DNA from: Physcia stellaris | Lineage: Eukaryota; Ascomycota; Lecanoromycetes; Caliciales; Physciaceae | Reading direction: 5' to 3' | Assembly: GCA_018902385.1 (NCBI GenBank) | Contig: JABSSW010000077.1 | Coordinates: 1-64,000, forward strand | Length of the DNA stretch: 64,000 nucleotides | Part shown: positions 40,185 through 48,485 of the stretch, one piece after another | How positions within the stretch are numbered: the stretch's first letter is position 1 | Layout: each line of letters starts with the position of its first letter | Made by a program: the position numbers and the translations under genes | Notes under the pieces: model-generated | The model's input: only the letters and a program-made list of their open reading frames with translations | What the model was told of the DNA's origin: nothing | Database searches by the model: none

Positions 40185-43100
40185 AAAACAACAAATTGCG
40201 TGTTTTTGCGAAACGTAACAAGCAACGACGAAAAAAAAATGAAATTATGATTTATTGCATCGTTAATACAAATTGCATTGTCGACGTTCGAAAATCAATT
40301 TCGTCGTCATTGAAATATCATTGCGACAACATTATCATTTGCAAAAACGATGTGATAATTGTACAAACAGCGATATATCATGTTGATATCATTGTCGCAA
40401 TAATTGTTGTTATTGCAAAAACAAAAAAAAAATCAAATGAAATATTTATTATGTTATGAAATAAAAATGCTAAAAGAAAAAAATTCAAAAATGAATTGAA
40501 AAATTGAAATAAACATTTATCAACACACGACGCGATTCATTTCGACTCGATTTCACAACACGAACGCGATAATTGAAATTGCATTACATTGTTATTGTTA
40601 TTTTTATTTATTGAATTACAATGTTTCAAGATTACACGTCGAAAACACAAAATTATTTACAAAACAACGTTGTTGCGATACATTTCTGATATGTTATAAA
40701 GGCATTGATATTTGACACGAAAAATCGATCATTCAAAAAAGAAACAATTGTAATGAGACGAAATCGATCAAGTGAACGTTAAAACGTTATGAATTTAATT
40801 GTCGCATCTCGTGTTTATATACTCGAAGTTTCACGAATTTCTTTCTGTTTCTTTAGCAATTAATTTTATTATGTGTCTAGCATTTATCATAACAATTAAT
40901 ATTATTATTCGCACATTCTAGTCACGCAGTGTTTACATTCTTACATCAAATCAAAAAATATATACGATAAAAAAATATTTTTCAACAAAAAAAACGATAT
41001 GTCATGAATTTGTGTGTTGTTTGCGACTTCAAAAAAAAATTTATTTACATATTTATTGATTGATTTAATTTTCAACATGACGTTCGAATTTAATTTACAA
41101 CAAATCTTAACAGACGATTTGAAAAATACTTTAATCATCGAAAATATTTTTTGATCGATAATGCATATTTCAACATTGCACACGTTATTTTTTTACAAAA
41201 AATTGCAAACGAAAATCAAAAAAACAAACGTTTGAACAAAAAATTGTTTAACATTCGCATTGATATCGAGCACGCATTCGATATTTTCAAAAATCGATAA
41301 ATCAATTTGACGAATTTGCGTTTGTTTTTGTACACGAAATTTTAATACGAATACATAATTCGATGAATTATCGCGTGTGTAATTTTACACAATATATTGA
41401 TATCGTTTCAAAATACATGAAAAAAAAAACTGATAAACAAAAAAAAAAAATAAAAAAAACATAACGAGAATTTTCTTGAAATATTCAAACAAAAAACGCA
41501 ATTGAAATTCGATAAAAAAAATTTCTGAAAAACGTAATATTAAAAATAAAATTCGCAAAACAAATGTAATGAAATCGAATTCATATCGAATGCTTTCGCA
41601 CATGAAAATTGATTGAACGTTTTTTGATTTTTTTTTTTGCGAAATTGTAATAAATTTATGTTATCAATACATCATCAATTTTTTTGTGTGAAAAGTTTTG
41701 ATATTGCGTAATTTATGCGTCAAAAATGAAACAATTTAATGTTAACGATCGTTTCAATACAGTCGAATTTATCGAATTTAAAAAATTTGAAAAAATTTCG
41801 ACAACATTTTTTCTGCGAAAAACATAAAGTGATTTTTTTTCTCGAATTTTTCGCTTTCGATTGAAAACGAAAAAATCGATTATTGTCGTAAATATCATGA
41901 TATGTTCATTTTTAATCAGTATGTGTTGTAATATGTTTTTCGTTTTGTTATATTCAATTAACATATCGTGTAAATTTTCGATAAAAATGAAAAAAAAACG
42001 AAAAAACATCGAGTCGAAAACAGAATTTCATAAAAAATCAAACGTTAATTTTGTTTATATAATGACATTAATTCATCGAAATGCGTGTTATTCGATTTTT
42101 TCATTTTTCAAGTCGTTTTCGAATTACGAAACTTATTGTCAGAATTTACGTCGCAATAAAGAATTAAATCGTATTAAAAACATTTTCGTAAATTGCTGTT
42201 TGAATTTACTGTTCAACGATAAAAAACAAATGAGTTTATTGTTGTTGTTGAAAATGTGAAAATAAATTGAAAAAAAAAAAAATGAAAAAAATGAAAACGA
42301 TCAAGTAAATTTACAAACGAAATATCATTTCGTATCGTACATTAATTTTAAATGTTTCGAATTCGTGATATTTGAAACAACATATTAATTGACTTGACGT
42401 CATCGAAAATCGTGTGAAATTTGCTGTGAATTTGACATGCTAATAATACAAAATTTTTTTTTTTCGTTTTTTTTTCTGTTTCGATCGAGATTTTTTTTTT
42501 TTTTCGTTTCGATCGAATATTTTTTTGATACAATTTATTCAATCGTTGAAATTATCAACTTTTGAATCATACGATTTCAATTCACGAAATCATGATGCGA
42601 ATTTCGATTTAACGTTCGAATTCAAATCAACACGTTTTTGCAATTGAATTTTCTGATTTTTCAAAATTTGTAATTGAATTTGTCGATCGAACATGATCGT
42701 TTCGTGCTGTTAATTTCGTTGTTTCATTTCTTGTTAAAATTGAACGTTTTTTTCGCGTTTTCGATCGAATTGATTTCGTCGTTTTTTTTATTCAGTTCAT
42801 TTTGTGTTAAAACAAATTTGACGTTCTGAAATTTGATTTTTACAATGACGTCAATCATGAATTTTTCAATGATTTTTCGTTTTTTTTTTTGATCGTTTCT
42901 CGTCATTATTTGATTCGATGACGCGAATCGTTTTGACGATCGTCGTTTTTGAATTTTCGTTAAACGTTTGAATTTGAATTTGTCGATTTTGAAAATTGCA
43001 AAAATATTCGATTTGAATTTTGCAAATTTGACAACGACAATGAAAATTTAAATCGTTGTAACAAATTCGAATTCGAAAATACGTATAATCGTGTTTACGT

Positions 43101-43516
43101 TTTCAAAAACATCGTCGACAATTACAATTTTTTCGATAATTGTTTTTTTTCAATTCGAAATTTGTATCATTTTCGACATTTTTTTTTTTTTTTGCGTCGT
43201 TGTCAAATCATTTTAAAAAATGATTTTTCGATTGTTTTTCTGTGTGATTTTTTGATTGATTTTTTTCGTTTTCAATCGTCGACGTTTCGTTCATTTTTTC
43301 ATTTTGTGTATTCAATGATTTCAAATTTCGACGATTTGATCGATTTGATTTTGAAAAATACGAAAACGTTACGTTGAATTTGTCGTCGAAAATTTTTTCG
43401 AATTCGTAATATCACGAACACATTTCGAAAATTCTGTTTTTAATCGTAAATGTTTCATCGATGTTTATTTTTTTTTGAATTTAATTATGATCAACAACGT
43501 TCAATTTTCAATTCGT
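40185..43516. other. AT-rich decayed DNA between the gypsy element and element C
   Basis: The composition is the same as at 1-13 kb, with CT, CC, AG and GG rare. It may include the displaced 5' part of the Helitron just after 40,184, but I could not confirm coding. A segment near 42.15 kb (plus strand) resembles the segment found downstream of the gypsy coding region at 39.3 kb and at 17.59 kb (minus strand), so part of it is probably another gypsy-family remnant. Confidence 0.6.
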
Positions 43517-43521
43517 GTATT

Positions 43522-43682
43522 TGTTACGGTAAACCTCCACATAGGGCTGGAGTCAGGATATCTTGACCAGAACGGACTAGCGCCTTGGCAGCCTGGCCCA
43601 TATCTCGCACTCTGCCTCCTAGATAGTAACAATTCAACTACATTATCCACCTTATTATTATCCAATACGTTTTTTCGTAACA
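43522..43682 (+). repeat. 5' LTR of element C
   Basis: 161 bp with TG..CA ends and directly preceded by the target duplication GTATT. Confidence 0.92.
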
Positions 43683-43762
43683 AATGGTAGCATCATCGAG
43701 TAACGATTGACAGCTTCTATCGCTGTCTTATTAGCATGAGCAGCATCCAACTGCAGTGCAGT

Positions 43763-43945
43763 ATCTAGCCCCCGTGGAGCATCTAGTCCGACAGACGATA
43801 ATTGTCACAACTCCCGTGGAGTATCCAGTCCAAGCAGACGATAAACGCATCTAGTCCGCAGACGATAATTGCACCAATTGCTCTGCAATATCCAGTCCTG
43901 CCTGACGATAACGGCCTCAGTTGCTCTGCAACAACCAGCATCTAT
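43763..43945 (+). repeat. Imperfect short tandem repeats in the element C leader
   Basis: About four to five imperfect units of 35-45 bp, built from GTGGAG(C/T)ATC(C/T)AGTCC followed by GCAGACGATAA, or CTCTGCAATATCCAGTCC followed by TGACGATAA. They lie between the primer-binding site and the first coding block, the position where LTR elements often carry packaging or translation signals. Confidence 0.75.
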
Positions 43946-44072
43946 TGCACCAGAAATCTAGCCATTCGGCGCCCAAACACCACGAGTCCTCCGCAGCCCA
44001 AATACACCAACATACCTATCCAACAACGAGTCCTAGCCACCGAGCACCCGAAACCAATCACCGCCTGACGAT

Positions 44073-44732
44073 ATGACATCCATCTTTCGCAATGAAACAC
44101 CCGACTGCCTAGCAACACCATTACCGAAACCGCCAACTATTCAAGCCCCCTCATCACTTCGCAAGTTCAAGAAAGTACCCATACCTCCTTTAATGCTTCA
44201 AACCTTCGACGAATGGTGGCAGGAAGAGCTAAAAGCCAAGCGACGAATTGCTCTCGAGACCAATACACCAGAATTGCGAGCGAAATCGTTTGAGACAAAT
44301 AAATGGCCGCTTCAATATCCTACGTCTCAACAACTCGTTGATGCAGGCTTCAAGTACACTCCCACCAAGAGCGTCAAGGATATAACACACTGCATTACCT
44401 GCAATCTGTACGCCGACGGCTGGGACAAGAGCGACGATCCATACGAGGTACATTTGCGATTGTCACCTGATTGCGAATGGTTGAAGAAACACCATGACGA
44501 GCTCATGGCCATGAGGAAGCACGCATGCAGGCGTTGCCCAGCGAAGTTTCCTAGCAATACGAAGCTCCACCAACATATCCAGGATCACCACCAGAAGAAG
44601 CCTACAAACGAGACCCCGAAACCAACACCCCCTCCACACCAGAAGCAGTGGCCGCAGAACGTATGTCCATTGCATCGACCGCAGAATCAACACCCACTGC
44701 AACACCTCCATCACCGAGTGAGCCAGCATTGA
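44073..44732 (+). CDS. Element C: BIR domain plus C2H2 zinc-finger ORF (219 aa)
   Basis: The 219-residue frame starts at an ATG. Residues about 85-140 form a baculovirus-IAP-repeat (BIR) zinc domain. AGFKYTPT precedes CITC, then GW, DDPYEVH and SPDC, with spacing C-x2-C-x16-H-x6-C, which is exactly the BIR pattern. Residues about 150-171 form a C2H2 finger (CRRC ... LHQHIQDHH). The N-terminal part (about residues 1-70) is Pro-rich and basic and not recognised. BIR domains bind peptides and occur in apoptosis inhibitors and in survivin-type chromosomal passenger proteins; in fungi they are best known from the survivin relative Bir1. I infer a captured host-type domain. Its role in the element is unknown, and the combination may be a nucleic-acid or chromatin-tethering module. 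Confidence 0.7.
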   Translation: MTSIFRNETPDCLATPLPKPPTIQAPSSLRKFKKVPIPPLMLQTFDEWWQEELKAKRRIALETNTPELRAKSFETNKWPLQYPTSQQLVDAGFKYTPTKSVKDITHCITCNLYADGWDKSDDPYEVHLRLSPDCEWLKKHHDELMAMRKHACRRCPAKFPSNTKLHQHIQDHHQKKPTNETPKPTPPPHQKQWPQNVCPLHRPQNQHPLQHLHHRVSQH

Positions 44733-45691
44733 TGCTCACATCACCTGTCAGCCACCCAGAACCGACCATCGATAACTCACTTCCAATAACTCCACCTGCA
44801 ACACCAACTGCCACACCAGAGCAGTCAACTCCAACAAGCCCCGCAACACCACGAAAGCAGATATCCTGGGCCGAAATAGTCTCACGATCAGTCGTTGCAC
44901 CAAAGCCTTCGCGTCTCCCAGTTCCTACACCAAAGATCGTACCAACATGCACGGAGACTGCACCAATTACCTGCCCGCCTACTCCGCCGCCTACCCCCCC
45001 TCAGAAACCAGTACCAAAACACCAACACCAAGAGCAGAAACCTTACCTTACTATCGAAGACCTGTTCGAGATGTTTGCTGAGAAGCGCACGAAATCAGGC
45101 CTATTACACACCAAGAAGAGCAAATCACCTCCGAAGCTCTCCAACCAGACCAAAATCACCGCCTACTTCAGGCCTGCAGCCAATCAGAGCAAGCCGATTA
45201 CTCAGGGCTCGAAAACGCCAAATCCGAGGAGTTTTCAACAGCATACGCCCGCGGAATCGAACCGCGCCAAATCCACCCCCAGCAAGTGGTCTGAGAAATC
45301 GGCCATTTTACCATACAAAACATCGACCTTCTCCCGCCTGCATACCTCTGAGATATCAAGCAATTCGCCATACAAAATGCCAGGTATCTCATGCCTTCAA
45401 CCAATGGCCGCACCTTGCAAATCGTCGGCCCACCTACCTGTTTCACCTACCATTCAATCCTCGTCCAAGCCTCCCTCAATATCTCGGGCTCCCGCGCCTG
45501 CCGCATATGCTATGGTACTTTCGGATCGAACAATGGCCTGCATCGGCACCTACGAGCAATCCATTTCCACCAAGCACCTCGCCATGGATCTGAGAAGCAT
45601 GCGCCCGGGCGCAATTTCATGGCTTGAGATCGTTGACCGCATAGCGGAGAAACAGGCCCTTTTCTTACTTCATACTGTGTATTACTATTAG
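44648..45691 (+). CDS. Element C: Pro/Thr-rich ORF with LTIEDLFEMFAEK and PCNA-box-like motif (347 aa)
   Basis: The 347-residue frame overlaps the end of the BIR/C2H2 frame in another phase. Its first 125 residues are Pro/Thr/Ser-rich and probably disordered, although KQISWAEIVSRS looks like a short linear motif. At about residues 137-150 is PYLTIEDLFEMFAEK, also present in decayed form three times in element A. Near residues 167-174 (45,146-45,169) is QTKITAYF, a textbook fit to the PCNA-interacting box Q-x-x-[ILM]-x-x-[FY]-[FY], followed by a conserved AANQ...SFQQHTPAES stretch. The remainder is basic and Pro-rich. A second C2H2 finger signature (CRICYGTF ... LHRHLRAIH) is readable in another frame near 45.5 kb. 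Function is unknown. Confidence 0.6.
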   Translation: MAAERMSIASTAESTPTATPPSPSEPALMLTSPVSHPEPTIDNSLPITPPATPTATPEQSTPTSPATPRKQISWAEIVSRSVVAPKPSRLPVPTPKIVPTCTETAPITCPPTPPPTPPQKPVPKHQHQEQKPYLTIEDLFEMFAEKRTKSGLLHTKKSKSPPKLSNQTKITAYFRPAANQSKPITQGSKTPNPRSFQQHTPAESNRAKSTPSKWSEKSAILPYKTSTFSRLHTSEISSNSPYKMPGISCLQPMAAPCKSSAHLPVSPTIQSSSKPPSISRAPAPAAYAMVLSDRTMACIGTYEQSISTKHLAMDLRSMRPGAISWLEIVDRIAEKQALFLLHTVYYY

Positions 45692-45769
45692 ATTTCTCGA
45701 AGGATGGATCGCATGTCCCCGCCACACGGCACAACGAGGGCGTTGTGGTCTTCTTTCGTTGGTGGCATC

Positions 45770-45930
45770 TGTTACGGTAAACCTCCACATAGGGCTGGAG
45801 TCAGGATATCTTGACAAGAACGGACTAGCGCCTTGGCAGCCTGGCCCATATCTCGCACTCTGCCTTCTAGATAGTAACAATTCAACCACTTTATCCACCA
45901 CATTATTATCCAATACGTTTTATCGTAACA
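45770..45930 (+). repeat. 3' LTR of element C
   Basis: 161 bp, about 7 differences from the 5' copy, and directly followed by GTATT. Confidence 0.92.
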
Positions 45931-45935
45931 GTATT

Positions 45936-46350
45936 CGACGATTTTTTTTGTTTTTTTGTATTTGTTTATCATGTTGTTTATTTTCTCATTCAGTTTTTTA
46001 TGATTGACGTTTTTTTCGTCGAAAAATCACAATTTTCGAAACATCGTTTAGCGAAATTAATCTTGATTTTTTTGACATAACGATTGACGTTATCGACGAT
46101 TTCAATTTTCGAATTTCGATAATTAAATCATTCAACGATAAACTTGATATCATCGTTTTTTCAAATACAACGAGAATTTTCAATCTCGACGATTGTTTTT
46201 TTCGACGACGATTTTTTTGATCGTCAAATTGAACTTTTTGCACGATCAATGTCAGCGTTGAACTTTTTCGCAAAATCAATGTCAATGTTGAATTTTTTTG
46301 CACGAATCATGATAAATAAACTACGAAAATAAAAACACAAACAAAAACAA
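45936..46350. other. AT-rich decayed DNA, right flank of element C
   Basis: Continues the decayed sequence interrupted by element C. CT, CC, AG and GG become frequent again after about 46,390, which marks the edge of the AT-rich block. No gene is seen. Confidence 0.7.
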
Positions 46351-46431
46351 TAATGTTGATGAATCAAATTTATTTACATAAATCACATCAACAAGGCAGT
46401 TAAAACATCAAAATCACGCTAAAAACGTCAT

Positions 46432-46578
46432 CTTATGAGCTCATTATGAGTTCACATATGTGGCACATATGTGAAAAAGTAACACCCGAGGCACTTTTTC
46501 ACATATTCGCATATGGACTCATAAGCACATAAGTGAACCCCTGTTATGTGCCAAGAAATGTGCTTATGGGTCCATATG
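46432..46578. other. Cluster of overlapping stem-loops at the AT-block boundary
   Basis: A perfect 14-bp inverted repeat (ATATGTGAAAAAGT at 46,467-46,480 and its complement at 46,493-46,506) encloses a 12-nt loop. A second, 21-bp inverted repeat with one mismatch pairs 46,510-46,530 with 46,558-46,578 around a 27-nt loop. Outer segments rich in CTTATGAG, CATATG and CACATATG can pair in further ways. The cluster could be a foldback element remnant, a transposon end, or a terminator-like structure. No flanking target duplication was identified. Confidence 0.65.
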
Positions 46579-47106
46579 GGTCGAAAAACGAGATGTCTGA
46601 ATACCCCTATTGTATGTCGTTGAAGCAGCACCCACCTTCAGTAAGTAGATGCGTTTGAGGGTAGATTTAAGGTTTATATAACTAGACAAGGGGTGCTGCT
46701 TAAATGGCTGTGGGCTTTGGCGAGGGAAGGTTTTGCCGCTGACTTGCACGAGTTCAGTTGCCATTAACACATGAGCCAATAGTAATGTCGCGGGGATCAA
46801 AGTCAAGGTTTTCTCCTCAGCACTCCACATCATGTTAGCACTCAATCCTGTGCTCTCAAAGCAGTTCTTATTCAGCTCCTCTGTGACAAGGCTCAGACCC
46901 CCCGGACCGATCGCAACCCTTTGGCAGCAAAGTCCATCGCCTTGAAGTGCATCGGTACGAAAGTGAGTAGTCTTTAACGTCGAGTACGGAAGTAGTGACA
47001 GAGACTGAGGCATCTCATCACTGTTGCTCATCAAGATCAGCCTTGTGCACCACTGCCTGCCGTCATGGACGTCGAAGCTGACGGAAGCATGCGATTGCCT
47101 TAACAA
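46564..47106 (-). CDS. Hypothetical protein ORF (180 aa), weakly supported
   Basis: A 180-codon minus-strand frame with normal composition, ending at the edge of the AT-rich block. No domain, signal peptide or membrane segment is recognised. An adjacent minus-strand frame at 47,125-47,328 has protein-like sequence, so both could be exons of one gene, but I could not settle splice sites. It may also be a remnant of a gene cut by the transposon block, or chance. Confidence 0.3.
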   Translation of the reverse strand: MLRQSHASVSFDVHDGRQWCTRLILMSNSDEMPQSLSLLPYSTLKTTHFRTDALQGDGLCCQRVAIGPGGLSLVTEELNKNCFESTGLSANMMWSAEEKTLTLIPATLLLAHVLMATELVQVSGKTFPRQSPQPFKQHPLSSYINLKSTLKRIYLLKVGAASTTYNRGIQTSRFSTHMDP

Positions 47107-47470
47107 CGCACACTTCAGCGACTCTCAGGTGAATCCTTCATGCCACCTCGTCATCGTAGCGGAAGAGAAGATATTGAAAGATTCTTCGTCGAATAGAAAC
47201 CCTGCATACCAGCCGGCATAATGGACCGCATTTCCTAAGATACAGCGGTTTTTGTGGTGCACTACCACGTATGGGACGCCTAATGGACGCCTAACGGACT
47301 TGTTGCTTAGATAAACATATATCAGCACGGTGTTACGGCCTTAATCAAATAACAATGGTACATAAAAGCATACATCTCCGTGTAAAGAGTTACACGAACT
47401 CAGAAGCGTACTTACGAGGCCTCAGCATCATTCAGCGTCAAGTAAAGCCAGTTCACTCACACAATCCACC

Positions 47471-48284
47471 ATGGTTGCATTCAACGATCTCGTTCCGGCT
47501 CTGATCCTGAATGTGAGTCGACCTCCTTGGTGTTTCCATGGGCAGATAAGTTCCGCTGACAACAAAGTAGCTTACAGTACAGACAGTGGTAAGACCTTAC
47601 TTCATGATGTTTCCATCTCGCATCACCCACTGATATGACCCCTCCAGTTTCCCATTGGCTCTGGCGAGATCTCCACGGGTGGTAGAGTGATCGTAGGCCC
47701 CATTGTGAACGGAACACTCCAGTCCGAGCCCGGCGTCGGTCTTCCTCGCACATCGCCATCCTAGCGACTGACGAGGCACTAGTTCGAGACCAGGATCAAT
47801 GCCACCATATCCAATGCCGACGACTGGCCAACCATAGACCCAGACGGTAAACACGAACGACCCGATCTACGCGGGCTTGTTACGACCGACGATGACGAGC
47901 ATCTGGAGATTCTAGCCACGGGCATCCAGACAATCATCCCCGAGCTGAATCAGATTATCACTGGAGAGAAGCAGCTAAATCTGCCCTTTGGAACGTTCCA
48001 GAGTGGTGAGTTGTTGATGACTGCGACTTACCTGGGCACACTTTCCCGCCCCTAAGTAACACCTCGTTATCTCTGGTATTCAGGAGGAAGATTGGACTTT
48101 CGATGAAGCTGACGGAGATACAGTCATTCTAGTGAGCTTCCGAACTGGCACTTCGCAGTATAAGAACCTGGAAGATAGCATCTTCGTTGGCAGCGAAACG
48201 GTCAAGTCTTTGGGCGGTGGGGCTTTCTTAGCGGGAGTGAGGATTAGTAAGGTATATTCTTCGAAGACGAATATTACCTTGTGA
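47471..48284 (+). CDS. DUF3237-family protein, multi-exon
   Basis: Start ATG at 47,471. Proposed exons are 47,471-47,512, 47,571-47,588, 47,648-47,734, 47,783 to about 48,005, and a last exon from about 48,092 to the stop at 48,284. Blocks matching the family in order are IGSGEISTGGRVIVGPIVNG, INATISNADDWPTIDPDG, DLRGLVTTDDDEHLEI, LPFGTFQ, and EDWTFDEA then LEDSIFVGSE at the C-terminus. The 47,735-47,782 segment contains in-frame stops but has a CTGAC branch site and a TAG acceptor and keeps frame, so I read it as a 48-nt intron with an unusual GTCGGT donor. The phase of the last intron does not resolve cleanly, which leaves room for a small break. DUF3237 proteins form a small beta-barrel of unknown function. 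The gene is convergent with the next one. Confidence 0.65.
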
Positions 48285-48485
48285 TAGGAAAGGTAAATTG
48301 GATGAATCGTTTGATCAGCCAAAAATAAGGTATCTACGATCGGTGTTCGGCTTTAATGCTTGTAGACTTGGAGATCAGTAAATAAACTGGATAATCCTAT
48401 ACACGCGTGCTCATTTTCATTCGGTCCATTTAACCCAAAAGCGGATTTATCTTCTCGATATCACGTGATTGGGCGGGATGTTCTT

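Larger units (their letters stand above)
43522..45930 (+). mobile_element. Element C: undecayed short LTR element with BIR, C2H2 and PIP-like modules (fossil)
   Basis: Two 161-bp direct repeats (43,522-43,682 and 45,770-45,930) start TGTTACGG and end TCGTAACA. They differ at about 7 sites (about 96% identical). They are flanked by the 5-bp target duplication GTATT (43,517-43,521 and 45,931-45,935). TGGTAGCATCATCGAG follows two bases after the 5' LTR and is a candidate tRNA primer-binding site. Unlike everything around it, the element has normal base composition with abundant CC, GG, CT and AG. Its coding blocks (BIR plus C2H2; an LTIEDLFEMF and PIP-like block; a second C2H2) have no polymerase or integrase, so it must have been mobilised in trans. 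The blocks lie in different frames, about two breaks if they once formed one protein. The insertion is young compared with the surrounding decay. Confidence 0.85.

Noticed and set aside
24838-40189. A 5-bp target duplication around the gypsy-like element
   Set aside because: The flanks read AATGT and AAAAC and do not match; mutation or rearrangement could explain it, so none is claimed.
44895-45593. A 232-codon plus-strand frame inside element C
   Set aside because: It is mostly a shadow of the 347-residue frame, Arg/Pro-rich from the same DNA in another phase.
1-46350. Centromere or telomere
   Set aside because: No telomeric TTAGGG-type repeats are present, and AT-rich decayed repeats alone do not identify a centromere.
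47471-48284. DUF3237 gene as a plain pseudogene because of in-frame stops
   Set aside because: The stops fall inside a segment with branch site and acceptor whose removal keeps frame; an intron is the simpler reading, although the last junction remains open.
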